From positions 248,001 through 312,000 of the forward strand of contig NZ_JACHCP010000002.1 in the NCBI RefSeq assembly GCF_014207185.1: a stretch of 64,000 nt of DNA, read 5' to 3'. Below are positions 54,814 through 62,677 of the stretch, piece by piece (position 1 is the first letter of the stretch; each line of letters begins with the position of its first letter). The translations under genes and the position numbers were made by a program. Under the pieces are notes generated by a model. That model saw only the letters and a program-made list of their open reading frames with translations, ran no database searches and was not told the origin of the DNA. The stretch is from Rhodanobacter sp. A1T4 (GTDB lineage Bacteria; Pseudomonadota; Gammaproteobacteria; Xanthomonadales; Rhodanobacteraceae).

Positions 54814-56501
54814 GGCTTGCTCCCTTGCTGCGGTGGATGGGTAGGCGTGGTCGACGGGGCTGGCTTCGCATCGGGGCGACGCCCGCGGATCAGCGCCTCG
54901 GGATGATCGCCCAGATAATCGACCAGCACACGCAATGAACGCGCCGTCCGCTGCACTTCTTCCAGCGTGTTGCCCAAATTCTGCTGCAACGGCGAATCGC
55001 CGGAGAGTGCGTCACCTGCTGTGTTAACGGTTTTCTGCACACCCTTCATGGTGGTGTCGAGCTCGGGCAGCGTCTTGCCGTTGACCTGTTTCAGTGTCGC
55101 GCTGAGCCCGGCCAGGGTCTGGTTGAGGTTGTTGCCGATCGCCTCAAACGGGATCTTGTCGATCTTGTCGACAATCTCGGCTGCCTGCTCCTGCAGTTTG
55201 TCGAAGCTGCCGGCTGCGGTCGGGATCATCAACGGCCGGGCATTCATGTCGAAAGCCACCTTGGGCGTGTTCTTTATGAAGTCCATCGAGATATAGAGTT
55301 GGCCGGTGAGCAGGTTGCCGGTGCGCGCCTGCGCCCGCAGGCCGTGATCGACCAGTCGACTCATCATCTGCGTCATGTCCGGGTTGTCTCCCTGTGCCTT
55401 TGCCAGCGCCTGCAGCTTGTCGTACGCGCTGCCCAGGCGCTGCGGATAAACCACTGCGCCAACGATCAGCGGGAAGCTCTGCGTCTTCTCGTCGTAATCG
55501 AGGCGGACCGACACCACGTTACCGATCTTCACGCCAAGGAACTCCACTGGCGCATTGACATCGAGCCCGCGCATGGATTTCTCGAAGCGCATCCGGATGT
55601 AACGCGGCGTGCCATCGGGCGGCGCCATGGCGGTGCCCTGATCGGCAAACAGCTGGAACTGGGCATCCTGGCCCGCGGGCGTGCTGTCGTGCGGGCCGGC
55701 GGGGTCCTGAAACGCCATGCCACCGGCGATCACGGTTGCCAGCGACTCGGTATTGAGTTTCAACCCGTCGGCACCGAGCGAAACATCCACGCCGCTGGCA
55801 TTCCAAAAGCGCGTGGAAGTCGTTACAAACTTGTCGTTAGGCCCATCGATAAATATCTGCATCGAGACGCCTTTGCCGTCCACGTCCAGCCGATACGACA
55901 CGACACGACCGACCTGGATCCGCCGGTAATAAACCGGCGAACCGATATCGATTGAACCCAGATCATCGCTGTGCAACACGAAACTGCGACCAGGCGCGTT
56001 GTGGTTTACCGCTGGCGGTGTCTCCAGGCCCTGGAAGTCTTCCTGCGACGTCTGCGAATCGCCGACGTCGGCACCGATGAAGGCACCCGACAGCAGAGTA
56101 TCAATGCCGGACACGCCACCGATGCCGATACGCGGCCGCACAACCCAGAAACGCGTGCCATCGGTGGCAAAGCTCTTGGCACTTTTCTCCAGTGCCACGC
56201 GAACCTTCACATGGGAACGGTCCTCGCTGAGGCTGATCTTGTCGACCTTGCCGATCACCACATTCTTGTATTTCACCGGCGTCTTGCCGGCGTCCAGGCC
56301 TTCGGCCGTCAGGAAGGTGATGGTGATCTCCGGACCGGCCTGCAGCAGGCTGTTGATGATCAATGAAATACCGATCACCGCCGCCAGCGCCGGCACCAGC
56401 CAGATCAGCGATGCGCTGAAGCGCCGGCGGCGCTTGACCACCGGACGCGGCAGCTCATCGCGTTCGGGCTTGCCCAGTTCGTTGCTGCTTTCGTCAGTCA
56501 T
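54810..56501 (-). CDS. pqiB: PqiB, MCE-domain lipid transport protein
   Basis: The 563-residue product has one N-terminal membrane helix (about 30-53) and three MCE repeats beginning near 55 (AEGLDAGKTPVKYKNVVIG), near 175 (SIDIGSPVYYRRIQVGRV) and near 305 (RGLDVNAPVEFLGVKIGNV). A long helical C-terminal region from about 440 follows. PqiB hexamers form a syringe-like tunnel across the periplasm for lipid transfer. It overlaps the second pqiA gene by eight bases and pqiC by four. Confidence 0.92.
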   Translation of the reverse strand: MTDESSNELGKPERDELPRPVVKRRRRFSASLIWLVPALAAVIGISLIINSLLQAGPEITITFLTAEGLDAGKTPVKYKNVVIGKVDKISLSEDRSHVKVRVALEKSAKSFATDGTRFWVVRPRIGIGGVSGIDTLLSGAFIGADVGDSQTSQEDFQGLETPPAVNHNAPGRSFVLHSDDLGSIDIGSPVYYRRIQVGRVVSYRLDVDGKGVSMQIFIDGPNDKFVTTSTRFWNASGVDVSLGADGLKLNTESLATVIAGGMAFQDPAGPHDSTPAGQDAQFQLFADQGTAMAPPDGTPRYIRMRFEKSMRGLDVNAPVEFLGVKIGNVVSVRLDYDEKTQSFPLIVGAVVYPQRLGSAYDKLQALAKAQGDNPDMTQMMSRLVDHGLRAQARTGNLLTGQLYISMDFIKNTPKVAFDMNARPLMIPTAAGSFDKLQEQAAEIVDKIDKIPFEAIGNNLNQTLAGLSATLKQVNGKTLPELDTTMKGVQKTVNTAGDALSGDSPLQQNLGNTLEEVQRTARSLRVLVDYLGDHPEALIRGRRPDAKPAPSTTPTHPPQQGSKP

Positions 56502-57141
56502 CGCTATCTCTGCTATCCCATATCAGCCGGGGGTCGAAGCTCATCGAAGCCAGCATGGTCAATACCACGGTCAGGCCGAAAAAAATCACGCCAGGCAAAG
56601 GCTCGACCCGGCTCAACACGTTGAAACGCACTAGCGCCGACAGCAGCGCCACCACAAAAACATCCAGCATCGACCAGTAGCCGATGAATTCCACCAGCCG
56701 GTACAACTTGGCCCTCTGAAGCTGCGCCCAGTCGGTGCGGCGCTGGCTGCTGATCAGCAGCGTGCCAAGCACCAGGAATTTCAGCATGGGCACCATGATG
56801 CTGGCGACAAAGACGATAACCGCAAGATCCCCCGAACCGTTGACCCACAGCTCCTTTACGCCGCTGAGGATGGTGTTGTCGTCCACGTCATTGAGGCTGG
56901 CCGTACGCATGATCGGCAGCAGGTTGGCTGGCACATACATCATGAAGGCGGCCAGCAGCAGCGCCCAGGTGCGCGTGTAACTGGCCGGCTTGCGCCGATG
57001 CAGTGCGGAGCCGCAGCGCGGGCATTCCATACCGCCGTCATCGTCTGGCGCCTCACGACAAACCAGCCGGCAGACGTGGCAGCCGATCAATCCCAGATCC
57101 GCCGCACGCGGCAGCGCGGGCACCTTTTCGGGTGCGCTCAT
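56494..57141 (-). CDS. PqiA-like membrane protein, C-terminal half homologue
   Basis: The 215-residue protein has an N-terminal zinc-ribbon-like pair of CxxC motifs (CHVCRLVCRE and CPRCGSAL) and four predicted membrane segments with the PqiA motif YVPANLLPIMR. In E. coli a single PqiA carries two such units; here each unit is a separate gene. Its ATG overlaps the stop of the preceding unit (ATGA), so they are co-translated. Confidence 0.9.
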   Translation of the reverse strand: MSAPEKVPALPRAADLGLIGCHVCRLVCREAPDDDGGMECPRCGSALHRRKPASYTRTWALLLAAFMMYVPANLLPIMRTASLNDVDDNTILSGVKELWVNGSGDLAVIVFVASIMVPMLKFLVLGTLLISSQRRTDWAQLQRAKLYRLVEFIGYWSMLDVFVVALLSALVRFNVLSRVEPLPGVIFFGLTVVLTMLASMSFDPRLIWDSRDSDD

Positions 57142-57755
57142 ACCGATTCCTTCATGCGCATATTCCACAGCTCGCGCATATCGACCCGGGCAAAGATGGT
57201 GATCAACACCGTCAACACGGCGTAAGCGTAGATGCCCGGGTCCGCCATCACGTCGAAATAGACCTTGGCCTTGACGATCGCCACCAGCGCTCCAAGAACG
57301 AACACCTCGCTCATGGTCCAGGGTCCGATGTAATGCAAGGTCACCATGATCGGCACAAAACCCGGTGCGCAGCGATGCTGACGTGCGAACCACAGCAGCC
57401 AGCCGATCGACAGCATCTTTACCAGTGGGAAAAAGAACAGCGTGGCCGCAGCTATCACCGCGATGACCTGCGCCTGCTCCTGCCACATCGCAATAATCGC
57501 GCCCCACAGCGTGGTACTGCTTTGACGACCGTTTAGGCCCAGCGTGACGATCGGCCATAGGTTGGCCTGGATGAATACGACAAAAGCCGTCAGCACCAAC
57601 GCCAGCATCGTGTTCGGATCGAGGCTGTGATAATGCTCCAGCGTCGCCCCGCAGCATGCACACTTGCCCACTTCGCCATGCGTCATCGCGCGACGGCGGT
57701 GGACCGTATCGCACTCCTCGCAGATTTGCAGTGCTTCAGGTGACGTCGTGCTCAT
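57138..57755 (-). CDS. pqiA: PqiA-like membrane protein, N-terminal half homologue
   Basis: The 205-residue protein has CEECDTVHRR and CACCGATLE zinc-ribbon pairs and four predicted membrane segments with the PqiA motif FIQANLWPIVTLGL and the PWTMSEVFVLG segment. It is the first gene of the pqiA-pqiA'-pqiB-pqiC operon. The ATG at 57755 is selected because the preceding in-frame 43 codons show no membrane-protein character and end near the promoter region. Confidence 0.9.
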   Translation of the reverse strand: MSTTSPEALQICEECDTVHRRRAMTHGEVGKCACCGATLEHYHSLDPNTMLALVLTAFVVFIQANLWPIVTLGLNGRQSSTTLWGAIIAMWQEQAQVIAVIAAATLFFFPLVKMLSIGWLLWFARQHRCAPGFVPIMVTLHYIGPWTMSEVFVLGALVAIVKAKVYFDVMADPGIYAYAVLTVLITIFARVDMRELWNMRMKESV

Positions 57756-57912
57756 GCACTCGATGCTCTTGCCATGACTTGGACTTGGTGGACTGACTGA
57801 TTCTCGCAAATCTGGCGCACTCGCGCTGAACCGCAAGCACCGCCCAACGGGCTTGATATGCTTGGCGGTGCCCCGATCTGACACTACTACTGACTGAACT
57901 GTATCCGCCGAG

Positions 57913-58794
57913 ATGGAAATTCCCGTGACTGAAACTGCTGCCTCTTCCCATGTTTTCGATGTGGATCAGCAACGCTTCGAGGCCGAGGTGCTCCAAGCCT
58001 CCATGACCACGCCGGTGCTGGTGGATTTCTGGGCCACCTGGTGCGAGCCGTGCAAGACGCTCGGCCCGATGCTGGAAAAGCTCGCCGTCGAATACAACGG
58101 TGCGTTCCGGCTGGGCAAGGTCGACGTCGACACGCAGCAGGAACTCGCCGGGATGTTCGGCATCCGTAGTATCCCTACCGTGATGTTGGTGAAGGATGGC
58201 CAGGTGCTGGACGGCTTTGCCGGCGCGCTGCCCGAAGGCCAGCTGCGCGAATTCCTCTCACGCCACGTGCAGCCGCTCGAGGCCTCGCCGGAACCGGATG
58301 CCATCGATGACGCCGAGCAGGAAACGCCCGAGCAGGCTCTTATCCGACTGCAGCAGTCCATCGCCGCCGAGCCCGACAAGGCCGAGTTGAAACTCGAACT
58401 GGCGCTGGCGCTGATGGGCGCTGGCCAGGCCGACGCCGCCGAAACCGAGCTCACCGCCCTGCCGGCCAACCTGGCCATCGACCCACGTGCACAACGCCTG
58501 CGCAGCCAGCTCGATCTGGCACGCGCGCTGGAAGGAGCGCCAGCGATGGCGGAACTGCGCCAGCGCATCGCCACCGATGCCAGCGACTGGGCCGCGCACG
58601 ATCTGCTCGGCGTGCGCCTGCTGCTGGAAGATGATCCGGAAGCAGGGCTCGACGAATTTCTGATCGTCCTCAAGGGGGCGCGCGAGTGGAACGACCATCA
58701 GGCCAAGAAACGTCTGATCGCCGCATTCACCACACTCGACGATGCCGAGCTGGTCAGCCGCTATCGTCGCAAGATGGCGTCGATGCTGTTTTGA
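57913..58794 (+). CDS. CnoX/YbbN-like thioredoxin with TPR region
   Basis: The 293-residue product joins a thioredoxin domain (about 15-120) with an intact WCEPC active site (C44, C47) and cis-Pro in RSIPTVML to an Ala/Leu-rich TPR-like region (about 135-285). This is the YbbN/CnoX layout; E. coli CnoX has a SxxC site and acts as a chaperedoxin with GroEL. Here the site is CxxC, so reductase activity is likely. The gene diverges from pqiA. A GTG five codons later is an alternative start. Confidence 0.88.
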   Translation: MEIPVTETAASSHVFDVDQQRFEAEVLQASMTTPVLVDFWATWCEPCKTLGPMLEKLAVEYNGAFRLGKVDVDTQQELAGMFGIRSIPTVMLVKDGQVLDGFAGALPEGQLREFLSRHVQPLEASPEPDAIDDAEQETPEQALIRLQQSIAAEPDKAELKLELALALMGAGQADAAETELTALPANLAIDPRAQRLRSQLDLARALEGAPAMAELRQRIATDASDWAAHDLLGVRLLLEDDPEAGLDEFLIVLKGAREWNDHQAKKRLIAAFTTLDDAELVSRYRRKMASMLF

Positions 58795-58828
58795 TGGCGA
58801 TCCACGATGATCTGCCTGGAACGGCCCG

Positions 58829-59281
58829 ATGAAAGCATCCACCTTCCGCCGCGTGCTCAACCTGTGGCCGCCGTTCCTCTTCAACAGCATCCGCGTGCAG
58901 AGCATCAGCGCTGACTACAGCGAGGCTAAAGTCGTGCTGCGCCTGCGCCCGTGGAACCGCAACTACGTCCGCAGCCAGTTCGGCGGCAATCTGTTCGCGA
59001 TGACCGACCCGTTCTGGATGCTGCTGGTGATGCACCAGCTCGGCAACGACTACTTCGTCTGGGACAAGGCCGGTGCGATCGACTTCGTCGCACCGGGTCG
59101 TGAAGACGTCTACGCCCATTTCAAACTCGATCCGGCTGTGGTCGACCAACTGCGCGCCGAAGCCGTCGACGGCAGCAAGGTGCTGCACTGGTTCGAGACC
59201 GATGTCGTTACCGCGTCAGGCGAGGTGATCGCCCGCGTGCGCAAGCAGGTCTACGTGCGGCTGAAACCGAAAGCACGTTGA
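58829..59281 (+). CDS. DUF4442 hot-dog-fold protein
   Basis: The 150-residue product matches DUF4442: LNLWPPFLFNSIRV, VVLRLRPWNRNYVRSQFGGNL in two parts, and MTDPFWMLLVMHQLG on the central helix of a hot-dog fold. Such proteins resemble acyl-CoA thioesterases; activity is not established. It lies 34 bases after the thioredoxin gene and is probably in the same transcript. Confidence 0.88.
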   Translation: MKASTFRRVLNLWPPFLFNSIRVQSISADYSEAKVVLRLRPWNRNYVRSQFGGNLFAMTDPFWMLLVMHQLGNDYFVWDKAGAIDFVAPGREDVYAHFKLDPAVVDQLRAEAVDGSKVLHWFETDVVTASGEVIARVRKQVYVRLKPKAR

Positions 59282-59287
59282 CCGGTC

Positions 59288-60499
59288 CTACAGTATCCGT
59301 GAAACCGCAGGCACACGGCGCAACATCGCAGTAATGCCCCAACTCAATCCAACCGCCCCGGCCCAGACAAGCACAATCTTCGCAATCGTAGGGAGATGCG
59401 TCTGAAGCAAAGCGTATTGCATCCAGATCACGCCTATATAGTGCAGCAGATAGATGCCATAAGCATTGGCATTCAGCGAATCCATTGTTTTACGGGCGCG
59501 GCGCGCAAAGCGTGTGAACAGCGCCAGCAATGCGAGCGATGCGCTGGCACAGGTCAACACATAGGTAAGGTTGCTAATTGCAACAAGTCCCACGCTGGGG
59601 CCTCCGTGGGCCAGCGTACCAACGATGGTTATCGCGGCCAGCACTGACATAGCGAACATCACGATTGTCAGCAGCACCCACAGCGGCCAACGCCTGGCCA
59701 GGCGGCCATCGATCGTCAGCAAACCACCCGAAGCCCCATGCGCGCCGATCGCGACGCCAACTAGAAAATAGACCAGATAGTGCGGCAGCCGACTGATCTG
59801 CACAAAAAACGGCCCAAACTTGACCCAGCGCGAAGAACCGAACACCGCCGCCATCGGCAAATAGACAACCGCCGAAATAAGCAGCAGCAGCATGAAGAAT
59901 AGGACCGGCCGTTCGCCCAGGCGTGTCGCGATGTTTCCCAGAACAGTCCCCCATGTCGGCATGACCAGCGACATCAGTGCGGCGATCATGCCGAACGCCA
60001 ACAACACCCACAGGAACCATGCCGGCCCGGCAGGCCATACACCCAATCCCAGCCACTGCTGCCAAAACGAACCAGCGTGCGTGGGCGATGCTAGCCATGT
60101 CGGGAAAAATGCCAGTGGCGCCAGTAGCATGGCCGCCACTAAAAACGGCAAGCCCAGTCGCAAAAGCCGATCACGCACGAACGCGCGACCACCTTTGCGT
60201 TGAAGACTCGGCCACACGAATACACCGGAGATCAGAAACATCAGCGACATGAAGAATGTATCGTTGAAACCGACGACTAGGTCAGCACCGGACCAGTGTT
60301 GGCTATCTACAATGGGAAAGGCCGTCCACAGCAAGCTCGCGTCCATCGCCGGCTGCCTCTGCGGTCCAAACTGCATGTAAGCAAGCAGCGAATGATGCAG
60401 CACGACGAGCAGGGTAAGGAAGGCTCTCAGGTAGCCCAGCGATATGTTCCGTTGCGAGGCGGGTTGCGCAACCACGACGGTTGCAGAGTAGTAAGTCAT
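59288..60499 (-). CDS. Acyltransferase 3 family membrane protein
   Basis: The 403-residue protein has ten or so predicted membrane segments and the acyltransferase-3 signature: LGYLRAFLTLLVVLHHSLLA with the essential His pair near the N-terminus, FFMSLMFLISGVFVWPSL and RLLRLGLPFLVA. Members such as OpgC or OafA transfer acyl groups to sugars or lipids. The substrate is not indicated by the neighbours. It is convergent with the DUF4442 gene. Confidence 0.9.
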   Translation of the reverse strand: MTYYSATVVVAQPASQRNISLGYLRAFLTLLVVLHHSLLAYMQFGPQRQPAMDASLLWTAFPIVDSQHWSGADLVVGFNDTFFMSLMFLISGVFVWPSLQRKGGRAFVRDRLLRLGLPFLVAAMLLAPLAFFPTWLASPTHAGSFWQQWLGLGVWPAGPAWFLWVLLAFGMIAALMSLVMPTWGTVLGNIATRLGERPVLFFMLLLLISAVVYLPMAAVFGSSRWVKFGPFFVQISRLPHYLVYFLVGVAIGAHGASGGLLTIDGRLARRWPLWVLLTIVMFAMSVLAAITIVGTLAHGGPSVGLVAISNLTYVLTCASASLALLALFTRFARRARKTMDSLNANAYGIYLLHYIGVIWMQYALLQTHLPTIAKIVLVWAGAVGLSWGITAMLRRVPAVSRIL

Positions 60500-60614
60500 G
60501 GTGGTCTCGAAGCGAAATCCGGACAGCAGGATTCACCGGCCGTACGCCAGATCGCGCGGTGATTGAGGGATGCAAGTACGTATCGCGAGGCGGTCAACAG
60601 AAACCCTGTTGCAA

Positions 60615-61280
60615 CTATTCCTGTTCGAAGCGTGCAATGTTCTCCGCTGCGGCCTGCGCGCGGCGGATGCTGCTACCGACATTGCCATTGTCCAGCGCTT
60701 TCCTGATGCGCTCGCGACCGGGCCGGCGAGACCAGTGCACCACGCCGTAAACGGCTGCCAGACAAACGAACCCGCTGGCGATAAAAATCCAGACGACCGA
60801 TGGCGCGTTCATCCACACATCGGCACCCGCCATTCGGAATAGCACTAATACGGCGGGTATCCATATAAAGCAGCCACTGACAGCAAAAACCGGGGCCTCG
60901 ATGGACATCCTCCACGCTCGCAATTCGCCCAAACGTCGCTGAATTTCTACCACCGGCGCGTCATAGTCGATGCGATTGATGAGGTGGAGATTGCGTGCCG
61001 CAAAAACCACCAGCAGTAACCCGTAGGCATGCGCCAGCAAACCGCAAAACATCAGGTGCCCGCTGTCACGATGGGCAACCCAGAAAGACGCAAAAAGTAT
61101 CATCACCCAGACACCTACCGCGATTTGCATCATCTGACCGAGGATCAGCGGCCTTAGCCCTCGCCGAGTCTTGTCCAGCATGCTCTCGCGAAACAGTTGA
61201 AGGTTAAGCGCATGCTGCTGTCCAAGCCTGCGATCAAGCGCCTGCCAAGTCGATTTCATCTCGTCGAGTTCCATGGTCAT
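60615..61280 (-). CDS. Membrane protein partner of ECF sigma factor
   Basis: The 221-residue protein has a soluble N-terminus (MTMELDEMKSTWQALDRRL), four predicted membrane segments and a basic C-terminal tail. It overlaps the sigma-factor stop codon by ATGA, the usual position of an anti-sigma factor, though no zinc-binding ASD or RskA domain was recognised. An anti-sigma role is inference. A second in-frame ATG lies two codons later. Confidence 0.75.
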   Translation of the reverse strand: MTMELDEMKSTWQALDRRLGQQHALNLQLFRESMLDKTRRGLRPLILGQMMQIAVGVWVMILFASFWVAHRDSGHLMFCGLLAHAYGLLLVVFAARNLHLINRIDYDAPVVEIQRRLGELRAWRMSIEAPVFAVSGCFIWIPAVLVLFRMAGADVWMNAPSVVWIFIASGFVCLAAVYGVVHWSRRPGRERIRKALDNGNVGSSIRRAQAAAENIARFEQE

Positions 61281-61804
61281 GCTCCAGTGATTGCCGCGCC
61301 GGTCATCTGTCCACGCAGCTTGTGTTTGATGCGATTGATCTTGGTCGCCACGTTGGTTTCGCTGATGCCGAGCACGTCGGCGATCTCGTCGTAGCTGCGG
61401 TCTTCGAGATACAGAAGGATCAGCGCGCGGTTGAGTTCATCGAGCTGGCCGATAAAGGCATACAGCGCGGTCAAGCGTTCGTCCGGTTCCGCGATCGATT
61501 CACCACCGCCGACCGTTTCCAGATGGCGCGCCTCCAGTGGTTCGAAACGTTCGCCTTCGGACCAACGCTCGCGCCGCGCCTGCGAAATGGCCACATTCAA
61601 CGCGATGCGATACATCCAGGTGGAGAACTTCGCTCGCGCTTCGTCGTAGCTGCCGAAAGAGCGCCACAGCTGCGTACTGATCTCCTGCATCAGATCATCG
61701 CGATCGACCACGCTGCGGCTGTAAAGCGCTGCCACCTTGAATACGATGCCGCGATGCTGTTGCAGCAGGAATTCAAAGCGTTGCTGGTGGTGTCTGGCGG
61801 TCAT
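61277..61804 (-). CDS. ECF-type RNA polymerase sigma factor
   Basis: The 175-residue protein has region 2 (VVDRDDLMQEISTQLWRSFGSY and FSTWMYRIALNVA in successive blocks) and region 4 (ALILLYLEDRSYDEIADVLG, ISETNVATKINRIKHKLR) for -10 and -35 recognition. The ATG at 61804 gives the usual short N-terminus; an upstream extension of 16 residues is unconserved. It is co-translated with the downstream membrane protein. The ECF group and inducing signal cannot be assigned from the sequence alone. Confidence 0.92.
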   Translation of the reverse strand: MTARHHQQRFEFLLQQHRGIVFKVAALYSRSVVDRDDLMQEISTQLWRSFGSYDEARAKFSTWMYRIALNVAISQARRERWSEGERFEPLEARHLETVGGGESIAEPDERLTALYAFIGQLDELNRALILLYLEDRSYDEIADVLGISETNVATKINRIKHKLRGQMTGAAITGA

Positions 61805-61999
61805 CGACGCGGATATTCCCCAAGGTTCCATCCATGATTCGCGAGAGCGCAAAAAAAATCACAGCGCACGGCAGGAATTCTGACGCGACCTGCGACCCGC
61901 GGCGCTATTCATGACGTTGATTGAATCGAAAACGCATGGCCGGTGCCGGACGCGCACCTCCCTTACAATGCCAGTCTCGTCCGCTAACCGAATCCTTCG

Positions 62000-62677
62000 A
62001 TGCCCCCTCTGCGCGTCAAACGTTACCTGCTGACCGGCCTGCTTACCTTTATCCCGCTGTGGGTGACCTGGCTGGTGTTCAAGTTTGTGTTGAGCCTTTT
62101 GGCCGGCATCGGCGCACCGATGGTCAGCGCCTTGCTCGGCGCGCTGGCGCTGGTGGCGCCGAAAGCCGCGACCGCGCTCAACGCCGAGTGGCTGGTGTTC
62201 ATCGTCGCGTTGCTGATCACGCTGGGCGCGCTTTACTTGCTGGGCTTTGTGGCCAACCGGGTGATTGGCCAGCGCTTCATCAACGCCTTCGACGGACTGC
62301 TGGCACGAATCCCGGTCGTGCAGACGATTTACGGCGGCACCAAGAAACTGATGGCGGTACTGCAGAACAAACCTTCCGGCGTGCAGCGCGTGGTACTGGT
62401 GGAGTTTCCCCGCCGCGGCATGAAGGTTGTCGGCTTCGTTACCCGGGTGATGGCCGAGGACGGCAGCGGTCGTGAAATGGCCTCGGTCTTTATCCCGACC
62501 ACGCCCAACCCCACCGGCGGCTATCTGGTGGTGGTGCCATTGGACGAGCTGACGCCGACCGACTGGACGATGGATCAGGCGATGGCTTTCATCATTTCCG
62601 GCGGTGCCGTAGCCCCGGAGACCCTGCCTGCGTCACCAGCCACGTTGCCGCATGACGATGCACGTGAGTACCCATGA
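62000..62677 (+). CDS. DUF502 membrane protein
   Basis: The 225-residue protein starts with two membrane segments (RYLLTGLLTFIPLWVTWLVF and LVFIVALLITLGALYLLGFV) and then the conserved DUF502 body IPVVQTIYGGTKKLM, VVLVEFPRRGMKVVGFVT and VFIPTTPNPTGGYLVVVP. Function unknown. It overlaps the next gene by ATGA. Confidence 0.9.
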   Translation: MPPLRVKRYLLTGLLTFIPLWVTWLVFKFVLSLLAGIGAPMVSALLGALALVAPKAATALNAEWLVFIVALLITLGALYLLGFVANRVIGQRFINAFDGLLARIPVVQTIYGGTKKLMAVLQNKPSGVQRVVLVEFPRRGMKVVGFVTRVMAEDGSGREMASVFIPTTPNPTGGYLVVVPLDELTPTDWTMDQAMAFIISGGAVAPETLPASPATLPHDDAREYP

